Origin: Imbricaverruca yamaguchii
Taxonomy: Eukaryota > Arthropoda > Thecostraca > Neoverrucidae
DNA length: 64,000 bases
Assembly: GCA_034440575.1 (NCBI GenBank)
Contig: JAOTOL010001557.1
Coordinates: 1,279,501-1,343,500 of the forward strand
Reading direction: 5' to 3'
The first letter of the stretch is position 1, and each line of letters opens with the position of its first letter. A program made the position numbers and the translations under genes. The notes beneath the pieces are model-generated. The model was given only the letters and a program-made list of their open reading frames with translations. It was not told the origin of the DNA and made no database searches. This document shows, piece after piece, positions 1 to 10,900 of the stretch.

Positions 1-3000
1 AACAGTTTCCTTCAATGACAATCCCCTAGCTACCTGCAATTTTAAATCAATTATTTTGTAATTGTGTGTTGTATTCTTGAGACAAGAATGTGGCATAGGA
101 TTGTGAACACTGGATGTGTTGTTTCCAGAACACTTCATTTCATGAAACATATTTCATACAGAAATGTTTTATTTCCTGACTCAAACTCATTTTCAGGTTT
201 GTGGAGATTTTTTGGTTAATTTGTGCTCTGAGTGTTTTATGAATTTTGGGAATTTCTAATTCCAAGGCAATGTTTATTCAGGTGACTGCAATGATGGGAC
301 CATTCATTTTCTGTACAAATGCTTCCTTTTCAGGTTGTGAGCAAAATAATACCAAAAAGGGGCTTTGAGTTAGGTAACAACATAATGAAAGATGTTGTTA
401 CCTAACTCAAAGACTTAAATAAATGAGTGTTTGGCCCTATACTGATTGCTGACCCTATATTGCCAATGTACCTAGCTGTCCCATCATAATTTACCCACAA
501 AATCTTGGTGGGAATGAATGTCTTAAATGCTTGCCATTGAACCAAAGAATCAAGTCAAACAAACCTATACTTCATGAACAGATCAAAGGATTTATTGTGT
601 GGAGTGTGCATTTCATCAGAGGAATGCCTATGGTGGGTAAATGCATTTAGTGTAGGGGGGCATGCAATTGTCTTTTCATCTCATAATGGTACCTTTTTCT
701 CTAAAAGGAACAACTTCCACAGCAAAAATAAAAATAAATTTACTGTGGGAGTGCACCCAAACATTCAAGGAAGAGCCTAGGGCCTATGCCAGTCAGATTG
801 GTGCCACCTTTTAATGGGAGGGAGCCCATGCCTCCAGTACCTAATCCACCACCCTCTGTATCAGTGTAGGATTTTCTCTTTTTTTCTTGGAGGGGAGTAC
901 AAAATTTTGAGCTGGAGTACAAAAATGGCTATGCACTTGCCAACATTTAACCTTGTTTAGTGTGGCTGAAAACCAGTGTTCTTTCCCACTTCTTACACTG
1001 GCAGGGATGGTGGGCACCATGTGGAATTGAAATCTTGTACCCATGAAAATTGCTGGGCCAAGGCACATCAGGTAGGCACTTAACACCCAGCACCATCCTC
1101 TGCACCAGGCAAACAGAGAATGTCACAATTGCTGGAAAGTACAGCTTGGTCAGATTCACTTACCCTAGTGATATAACTATGGCTTATTACTGGGTTGGCA
1201 AGCAGGAGATGGGTTGGAGTAAGTTTGGACCAGGTATTACGGATCATTCACTGACACTGATGAATGCCAAATGCAGTTATATTTGAAGGTGCATGATTTA
1301 TGTTCTCACACATTCCCCCCCCAAAAAGAAAAAAAATTGAAAGTCATTAATAAGTTCACAAATGGCATTGGTTTCTTGGTGTCATCGCCTCGGACAGCTT
1401 GCTTGCTCCGGAGCCACTGAAGAAATTTAAAGTGACTTTGCATTGGATGTACTGATTGTGTCTAAAAAAAACTGTCTCTTTCACAAAGTGACTGGATTAC
1501 ATATTCAAAGCACCTTAATGGCCAAACGAGGCTTGAAGTATTTACTTTGGCAATACCAGGTACCCCCAGATTTGCCAACTAGGGATTTCTGGTACTTCTT
1601 GGCCAGCACACTGGTACAAACATTTAATAATAAATATTGAATGACTATTGATTAATATCAATATATTAGATATTATAATAAATATGGATAAGTATTTAAT
1701 CAATATTGAATAGATATTTAATTAAATATTTACTATATTGAGGGAATTATGGACATATTATGCATGCTTACTGTGATTGCTTTGGTGTGTGCCATTAGCA
1801 ATACTAAATTAATTCCTAATTTTGTGTTATTTTTGTATGATCGTCATGTAGAAGCGGCACTGAGTACCTATACGTTTTTTAGTGCAACACTGAGAAACAT
1901 CCAGATCCAAATGTTGTCTCTGTGTGCTGTAGTCAGTATGGTTTGTACCACCTTTCAAAGTTGTGTTGTGGTCGTGGATGGGTTGGTGCATAGGGACTGC
2001 TGAAACTGCTAGTTGTTTTCAGGTATGGACTTTTAGTGGTAGAACTCAACCCAACAATGTTCTTTTTCGCTTCTGGAGTATGAAATATTTCATTTAGTCT
2101 TGTCACAATCCTGGAGTACAAAATGTATTGGTGTGCATGACACCAACAAACGCCAGTTTTTCTAACACTGACTGTATCTGCCACTGGTATATTAGCAAGC
2201 AATGCCCACAAAGCCTCTAGCACACTGGGGAGGGCTCGAGTGCCCATCTCCATGCGAGAACACAGTGGCGATGGTCGGCGAAGGCAGCACCACCTGCGGG
2301 GAACGATGGGTACAGACATACTGACATTGCTGCTCAAGTCCACTGACACAAGCACTAAGCAACATGAATGCTAACTAGTAACTAACACTAGGCAGGCACA
2401 GCACCTGCACATGCATCACACAAATGTCTGTGACAGCTTTTTCATAATTACCATTGTCATCCAGCAGGTAGGCATAGTATCCTTCACATACAGGAATGCA
2501 TCTAGATGTGGACAGTTGTGGGGCACATACAGTGTTAAAATATTTAATTTTTGTTACATGTGAGATGTTGAAACCAATACAGCAGGATGTCAAAATCACC
2601 ATGGAAATAGTATGGTTTAAAATACTTTGATCTTAAAACCCAGTTTTGAGACAATTGCGTACATACAACTATATACTTACCATCTGTTTTGCATGTTTCG
2701 GGAGGTACCTAATTTCGTGACACCGATACAGTAATAACTTATTCGTGAAATATGGTAGAAAATACCACTTTCTGAACACTCAATCGGCATCTGTCTCCAA
2801 GAAGTATCAACATCCCACTCCTTGGTGCGTGCTTATGAAGCCTTCGTATTTCCCTTCTAACAGTATCTTGTTTCTAAGTATCATGTTAATGCTCTCAATA
2901 AGGAATGGTAATGCACAAACATTTTGCAATGCAATTTCAGGTGAAGGGATTAACTGTAATGTGACATACAGTCAGTTTACAGAATGGGTATTTTTATCCC

Positions 3001-3358
3001 TGTCACGAACATAGCTCTTCCTAAATTATAAATCTGAAAGCAAACAATAAAGGTACAGTCATAAGTACCTGCACAAGTGGCTCAAATTTGTGTCTGAAAG
3101 ACATCAAAAGCATTTTACATGACACTAATTCCATGACAAATTTCGACATCCTACTGTGCTCGTTTGGACATCTCACACCTAACGAAAACCCTTATTTCAA
3201 CTCTGTACCGATATCAACGATAACAATACAAATACCTATGCCATATACTGGCATTGTATAGTACAGCAAATCATGGGTAATCCCTTCACCTCTAATTGCA
3301 CTATGGGGTACTCGTTATCACGATTCCGGATCTACTATAGTGAGCATAATCATGATGC
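1..3358. other. Intergenic or far-upstream DNA, no gene recognised
   Basis: AT-rich sequence with only short open frames (up to 140 codons) that show no familiar domain and no convincing splice sites. It contains a perfect hairpin at 363-412 and a patch of AATAT-type low-complexity DNA at about 1625-1740. A 5' untranslated exon of the NDUFAF4 gene could lie here, because its first coding exon is preceded by a splice acceptor, but I cannot place it. Confidence 0.5.
363..412. repeat. Perfect inverted repeat (hairpin), 21-bp arms
   Basis: Arms at 363-383 and 392-412 are exact reverse complements and are separated by an 8-nt loop (AATGAAAG). The arm begins CTTTGAGTTAGG. No flanking element was recognised. 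It could be a folded-back miniature transposon relic or a small-RNA-type hairpin; nothing seen decides between them. Confidence 0.85.
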
Positions 3359-4324
3359 TTAACACTCGCACGTCCGGCGGTCCGCGCCAACTCCGCCGGT
3401 CGGGGGGCAGATGTTTGCCCCCTCCAAGCTCTAGAACTATGCAAGCTAGCGACAAACGGAAAACGGCGTTGGATGGCTGGTGACAAGCTCTATCGAAAGT
3501 GTTTCGGTCACTTTCCGATCAGGTCAATATTCAGGTCACTGGGTCATCATAGGTCAAATTCGACCAGATCAGGTGGGACTCAGATGTTAACACATCTCAG
3601 TACCTGCAACAGATTTACAGAGGACAATCGAGGCGCCAACTACGTGCCGAAGCCGGAATACTTCTTACTCCGAAACTATCACCTCAGGTCGTGGTCATGA
3701 AGTAGTCTAGGGAGGGTATGTAATGTATCAAGCGACACGTCTTGGCGATGCAAGCTCAATGACGGTAATTTGAGCCTTCTGGCTCAATGCAGTGCGATAT
3801 AATGCGCAGAAATGTGATAGTCATATCAGGTGGCTTCAGATGACCTTGGTGAGGTCACTGAGCAAAAGTGTCAGCGGTAGCATTGAGCATAGCTTCCAAC
3901 TACACGCCACAACCGTTGTGAGGTCATTCCGAGAGCAAATATGTAACCAGGAAACATTTGTATATTTTGCTATAGCCTTATGATGGAGAAGCCACGGCCG
4001 CGACCTGACCTTGGGTCAATATTACGAAAAATCCCGGGATATATATTATGGTCCCCGATGAGATCATCATGTGTTATAAGCTTGAAATCAATCGCCCAAT
4101 TATTGTGCAAGTTGTGCCACTTAGAACTCTGAGTGATGTTGGGTCACTTCGCCTGACCTGGTGACCTGACCTGAGAAGACCAAGGGTTGAAAATGTATGA
4201 GGATATGTGAAAAAGACGAATGAGGAGCCATGCAAGGTTTGGCCTTGCTAACCCGATTAGTATGGCGGCAAATTAGGAAAAACCGCAAGGGGTAGATATC
4301 TGCCCCCGGACGTGCGCGTGTTAA
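3359..4324 (+). mobile_element. TTAA-bounded non-autonomous DNA transposon, copy 1
   Basis: A 966-bp element begins TTAACACTCGCACGTCCGG and ends with the inverted form of TTAACACGCGCACGTCCGG, so both ends carry TTAA plus a terminal inverted repeat with core GCACGTCCGG. Just inside each end is GGGGGCAGAT-type sequence. It has no transposase-sized open frame. A second copy in the opposite orientation lies at 5936-6949, with the same internal landmarks (the 'TCCAACGCCG', 'GACAAACGG' and 'CTAACCCGATTAG' stretches). TTAA targets are typical of piggyBac-type transposons, so a piggyBac-like miniature element is the best reading. The family assignment is inference. Confidence 0.8.
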
Positions 4325-4531
4325 AACCAGGATGGTGTTATAAGCGAGACACGAATACTTCACAAGCATGCACAAAGACACATGATGTTGATACTTGTTT
4401 GAGGATGTCGATTCAGTGTTCAGTAAGTGGTATACTCTACCCTATTTCTTGAATAATGTATCACTGGGCACATATTACATTGAACCCAAGCCCTGCCCAG
4501 TGAACATGCTGATAGTGGCCTGTTGTCAGAT

Positions 4532-4546
4532 GGGGGGGGGGGGGGG
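4532..4546 (+). repeat. Poly-G tract
   Basis: A run of about 15 G residues. Similar G runs occur near 15813-15824 and 17524-17535. These are simple-sequence tracts with no assigned function. Confidence 0.8.
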
Positions 4547-4818
4547 TGAAATGTCTGCTCATGTGAAGGTGCAGCCGACACCCAGCCGACATGTAACCGC
4601 CTTTGGGCTGACATCGGGAAGATGTCGGGCTGCTGTTGTGATCGATGCAGCTGCTGTCAGTTGGGGATTTAAATGTCTGAGGACTGCCGACATCGGCTGG
4701 CCGCTATTGATGTCCCGAGCTCAGCCTGGGAGCACAAACACTTTCTTGTGAACATGATGTGTTCCAGACTTAACTGACCATGGAAATTATATGCTTATTT
4801 TTCCTCAACAGGGTCAAC

Positions 4819-4966
4819 ATGGGAAAGGTCTACTCTCATGTGGCATGGAGGATATCAAGAAACATGAATCCCGAGTGGCGTGCTCAGAAGCTGATTGCCC
4901 AGGACAAGATCAGGCCCCCACCAAGATACAAGGCTGACGAGGATTATCTACAGACCCTTCGAAGAG
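4819..4966 (+). CDS. NDUFAF4: NDUFAF4-like, coding exon 1
   Basis: It encodes residues 1-49 plus one base. A pyrimidine-rich acceptor ends at 4811, so the exon itself starts at 4812 with seven untranslated bases before ATG 4819. The donor is AAGAG|GTTCAT, which is weak. The protein starts MGKVYSHVAWRISRN and carries the family-typical ENRA/EWRA-K-I-K-P-P-RY pattern. The exon sits in the 780-bp gap between two TTAA transposons. Confidence 0.85.
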
Positions 4967-7900
4967 GTTCATGATTTCGTTTTTGTTTTGCTGTGGCAGA
5001 CCGAAACTAGCATGCATCAGTTCTGGTGGTACCTGCCAAGATATCTACGGACATTTTGTATTGCAACAAGATTAAGCTGATAATTGCAGAATGGTTGAAA
5101 CCTTAACCCGCGCCATCTCTCCGGTCAGATCCTCACACCCGTCTTGGAGGGGACGGATAGTGGCCTCCCCTCTAAAATCCAAACTAAGTGTCGGAAGAAA
5201 GCGAAAGAGGTGTCATCGGAAAGTGCTCGACGAGTAGGGTCCGGAACTACCCCTCAAAACTATTTCCCCAAAAGTGGCGTCACTAGAGGGGCTAGATTTT
5301 GACGACTTTTCACAACTTACATTATGTTTTTGGCTCTGGGAGTTCGTTTTGGGGGATACTTGAACAAAATTATTTTGAATCAGAAAAGGACAGTGAAATC
5401 TAACAGGGCCATACAATTTATTGGCCCCCAAAAATAAGATTTTTTTTGAAATTTCAAAATTTTGAGTTTTCAAGTTTTCTTCAATTTTCCTTCTCGAATG
5501 TGTATAGCAAACCGAGAAACGTTGTTGGAAGTGAAATTGCCCTGATAAAAATGTTTACTTTAGCCAGAATCTTGGATTTGAACTGCAATAGGCAAATATG
5601 CAAAATTTATATGTAGTCAAAAACTGAGAAAATGAAAAATTCCTCTTCTACGTTTTGCTTCATCATTAAAGATAAGCAAACGCTGAGAGTTTCATTGAAA
5701 TATCTATCCCTTAAAGCGTGACTACTGGTTGAACTTTTTTAGAGGTGACCTCACTTGACCTTGACTAACACGTCGACCCTAAATGACCTGACTTCAAAAT
5801 CTTGAAAGGGCGTGCCAAATTGATGTGGGAAAAAGTATGCCAAATTTTAGCGCGCTCCCGCGCACCGTTCGTTCAATATCTGCGAAAACCCTGAGGGGGA
5901 GGGCGGTTGAAGACACCTCCCCGAGATGGGACGGGTTAACCCGCGCACGTCCGGGGGCAGATATCTGCCCCTCCGGTTTTTCCTCATTTGCCGCCAAACT
6001 AATCGGGTTAGCAAGGCCAAGCCTCGCATAGCTATTCATTGGTCTTTTCCGCATATCCTCATAATTTTTAATCCTGGGTCATCTCAGGTCATGTCACCAG
6101 GTCGGGTGAAGTGACGGAACTACACTCGGAGTTCTAGGTGGCATAACTTCCACAATAATTGGACGATTGATTTCAAACTTATAACATGTCATGATCTCAT
6201 CAGGGACCATAATATGTATATCGGGATTTTTTCGTAGCATTGACCTTAAGTCAGGCCGCGGCCATGGCTTCCCCATTATGGGGCTATGGTAAAATATACA
6301 AATGTTTCCTGGTTACATATTTTCGCTCGGAATGATCTAACAACGGTTGTGGCATGTAGATGGAAGCTATGCTCAATGTTATCGCTGACATTTTTGCTCA
6401 GTGACCTCATCAAGGTCTCTGAGGTCACCTGAGATCACTACACATTTCTGCGCATTATATCGCACTGCATTGAGCTAGAAGGCTGAAATTACCGTCATTG
6501 TGCTTGTATCGCCAAGACGTGTCGATTGATACATTACACGACCTCCCTATGTGACTTCATAACCTTGACCTGAGGTCATGACTTCATGACCTTGACCTGA
6601 GTTTCGGTTGTCCTGACCTTAAATTACACCGCCTATTGTCGGTAGCGCATTTCAAGGACTGTCGAATAGCGTTCGCCGTTTGTTTCTATCTGTTACAGGT
6701 CCTGAGCTATGTGTCAATATCTGAATCCCACCTGATCTGGTCCAATTTGACATATGATGGCCCAGTGACCTGAATGTTGACCTGAGCGGAAAAAATGACC
6801 GAAACACTTTAGGTAGAGCCGTCACCAGCTATCCAACGCCGTTTTCCGTTTGTCGTTAGCTAGCATAGTTCTAGAGATCTTAGGGGTGGCAGACGTCTGC
6901 CCCCCGGACGTGCGAAGTTGGCGTGGATCTCCGGACGTGCAAGTGTTAAGCTGCTGGAATTTTACCTAACGGTACATTTTATTTGGATGAAATTATTACA
7001 GAATGTGCCTTTGAGGGTGGGATCGATTAAACCCAGCAAGACCTAAGACCAGCAGAGCTAACGACCTAACATTTTTGGGATTGGGTGGATCAGTAAAGTT
7101 GTCTCAAACCAGTGGTGTCCTAGTTCCGTGTGATGCAAGATGAAATGGGCTGAAGGTGCCAAAATTGGGTGTTTTTGGGAAGCTTTTAGCAGACTCCATC
7201 TGGGCAGTGGGTGAATTATTTAAGCTAGCATGAAGCGTTCTTCATATCTCAAAGGTGTAAGATATGTGGTGGGTGTCTTTATATCCCGATGTGAGTGTGG
7301 TGTCGATGTCGTCGCTGGCATGGCAGCAGTAGCACAGGTACTTTGATATCAGTCCAATTCCAGGTGTCATCCATGCATTTAGAGGTCAGTATATTGCAAT
7401 CTTGCCGATCTATCTAAAGCAGTTGTACACCAATCGACAAGTCAGTAAATTTCGTCCACAAAAAAATTTACACGCAGACTTTTCGCCCTTCTGTTTAGAA
7501 GTCATGGAGTCAATTTTTGCTCCCCTCCACTGCCTCTGTTGATACCCCTACACCCAATGGCATGTCGTACAATGTGTTCACTACCTGCGGGGTTTGTATC
7601 CTGATTTAGCTGGTGCATTAAGCATGATTTATAATGTGCAGTTCATGCAATACCAAATGTTTGATTCGCTTTGTTCGCGTGCTCGGTGTGTCGCGTGATG
7701 GGAAACGTGTCGTGAGCCGGACGTGAGGATCGATGTTTCGGCCCATAAATCGTCTACCGTTCTGTCTTCTTCAGAACAGCCACACCTGTCAGAGACAATC
7801 GAGAAGAAAGATACTGAGCTTCTGAAACGCCTTGAGGATGTTTACGTTACATCAAAGGACTCAACAGTGAGTGGGAATTGATTGCCGGCTTAGATGTCCT

Positions 7901-10900
7901 TCAATATTGTAAGGCGGTATTGTCGTGTGTGTGCAGAAGGTTGTTGGCAATACTCGGCCTTAGTGCATTATCATTCCTGTGGTTTCATTCGCTGGTTCTA
8001 TGAGCGAACGATCACATCTCCAGCAGTGTTTGTTTTGCACTTCGTAATCATGGCTGTGCAGAAGAGAGAAAAGGATAATAGATAATGGACAGGACATTTG
8101 TTTTCCAAACCTGTGGCATCAGAATATCAGTTTACACTTTCTGTATATCTTGAACACTTCATTGCAGACTTCATTCACATGACCCAACCTGATATTCTAA
8201 CCATCCGTGCCTCGACTGTCACTCTTCTGAAATATCAGACTATTTTTTGTGATAACATTTCAACTTGCACTTTCCGATTTCGTATTTAGACATGCCCTTA
8301 CCATTTGATTTAAGCCAACTTTCAAATCAGTATTTTTTCCGACAAACTCGCATTGTACGGAGATGACGTTTGCCACCTTTTCATCTTGGGATTATTTTAT
8401 TCGGCGTGCCGTGCCGCCAGCACCACCTGTTGACCGTGACCGAGCCGCCACTACTGTATGCTGGGCGCAGTATGGCCATCGCAGTCGATGCGCCCCTAAG
8501 CCCAAATAACCAACCAACCAACCACTACTGTATGCGGAGAGTGGTATGGGCTCAGATTTCGTGCCTGCAGTCACATAGCCCACCTCTTGTCCTCGCTCGT
8601 CCAGTACAGTGGTTGGTACAGATGAGCAGTACTACTTGTATTATGCAATTTGTAGCATTCGCCGAATCGTTTCACCATCGCTGCACATACGATGGCTATC
8701 ACAAATGTCTCCGATGTAACAGTTGTTGCTTTAAGTTGAGCTGCTCTCTTGTTCATCGTCATATGTTGGTGTGCATGACGAATATTTGTTTCCACGAAAG
8801 CTAAAAAAACTATGAATGGATCGGATCGGTCTTCGTGCTTAACAAATTACCTGTGTCGACTAATCTAATCTGGTGTGGACTGTGCATCCAACACTTAGCT
8901 GCTGTTGTTGATGACACACAATGGTACACTGTCTACAGCAGAAGTGAAATGGCGTCGCATCTTCAGGGGTTACATTTTAATTGCATCCTAGAGATCCAGG
9001 GCATGCAAGATTCGGCTAGCCCTGATTCCTCTCAATTTGAGGTGTGGGCGTTGCTCTTGTGCCCTGCATATAACTCTAATTGTGTTATGCAATTGTATGC
9101 AAATGGGGTATATTTATTACATTTCATACTTGTATCAACACCGTTGATAGCCAAACTCATAAGCACAGTTGGGCAGTTGCTTGATAATCAGTGATGTAGA
9201 TGGAAAAAATTGGCTATTCAAGTATGGAGACGATGCTTTTCGTCAAGCCATCGGAGCCTCTGCTTGCACATCTCATCGAATATTGAACACTACAGCAGAG
9301 CAATTCATTGCCAAACATCATTTAGTCTCCAAATGGGAAAAAGTTGGAGACTTATTTTCTGGAGAGGATGGTGTTCTGGATGTCAGAAATCCAGGAACAA
9401 CCTATTTTGTTTCAATGTTGCTCGTATATATTTTGTGCATCTGATGTGCAACTGAAAATGACTGAGCACACCATATCCGGTAGTTTCCGCCACTTAGCGT
9501 TCTCACATCACCATCAAATCTGATGAGCCTGACCTGGACCACAGCTCTAGGTGCTGGACGAAGCTGAGTCAAACTCTGTCCTCAATTAAGGCTGGGCATG
9601 ACGACCTGTGCTTCTTTGTCAGTGTCTGGTCAACCTGTTGTGTCACCACTCGCAGTGGGACCCGGTATGACTTGGCTCTCGCCTTCAATAAGTGGATCTG
9701 ACCTAACTTGATCTCACTATCCGCCGGTCAGGTCGATCTGACTGGCGTGACTTCTCTTTATTGGCCTGACCTAACCTGTATTAGCATCAGCAGGTTAGCA
9801 GGTCGTGCATATGTGCCATTCTAGCAGTAGATTGACACGTCCTGCATCTTCTGTCAGCAGTTCTTGCCTTCATCTTGCCTTCTGTCACCTGTGCCTCGCC
9901 GTCGGACGGTGGACCTGATCTGACCCGATATGGCATGTTTCACGTCATCACAGGTTACCTGTGTCGCCATTATACGGTTGACCTGACGTAACCTAACCGC
10001 CGTATCGTTGCCAGGTGGTTGGTCGCACCGGCACGTGGGAATGCCGATATGCGGTTGACCTGACCTGACCTGACCTCTGTCTCGCCGGCAGGCGGTTGAC
10101 CCGGCAGCGCCAGACCGACGCGTGGGCCTGCCGACGGACCGCACGCCGTACGAGGTGACCACGTTCGGCTACTCAGAGCCGGTCCGGGTGCGGTACGGCC
10201 GCGTGACGCTACGCACCGCGGTCGGCTTCCTCGCCCAGCACGCCGAGAACCCCACCGTGCACACGGCCGACAGCATCGCCCACAAACACAACCTGGACGG
10301 CCAGGCCACAGGTGAGCGGCACTGTCCGGGTAGCGTTAGGCGTGATAGGCGGACATGGTACTGGATGCGGGCATGAGCGTAATGGTAGACTTAAGCAACA
10401 CCAAGGGGATCTGTTGGCCTCAACTCCGATGGTGGCGAAAATCATTCCAGACACATCGCTTTACGTTTCAAATGCAAAAATATGCCGGTAATGTTGGCGT
10501 TGGCGACCCATCAATGTTCATGGACTCGTTTTGCGGCTTCCAGATGGTCAGGGGTGGACGGCCGGCGGCCGCGCATTAATGGTGGATGAGGACCAAAATA
10601 TAGTCCCAGAAACCAAGTCATAATATGACAATATTTGGAATATTTTATTGTAAATGACAATGAACCGGATATCTGAAGGCAAGGTAATTTTAATAAATGT
10701 ACTTGACATCACATTTTGTGGAGACAAAGTCTCATAGATTGAAACTATATTCTTCGCTGACACACTAGTGAGCATCCGGGTGAGCGCGCCTTGTCATAGA
10801 CGCGTATTTCAGAGTTCTTGGATGGCATCAGGAACCAACCTGTTTTCTTTCTTTAATTAGCGATCCCCGATGTCCGCATTATCATCGGGTTTGACACAGC

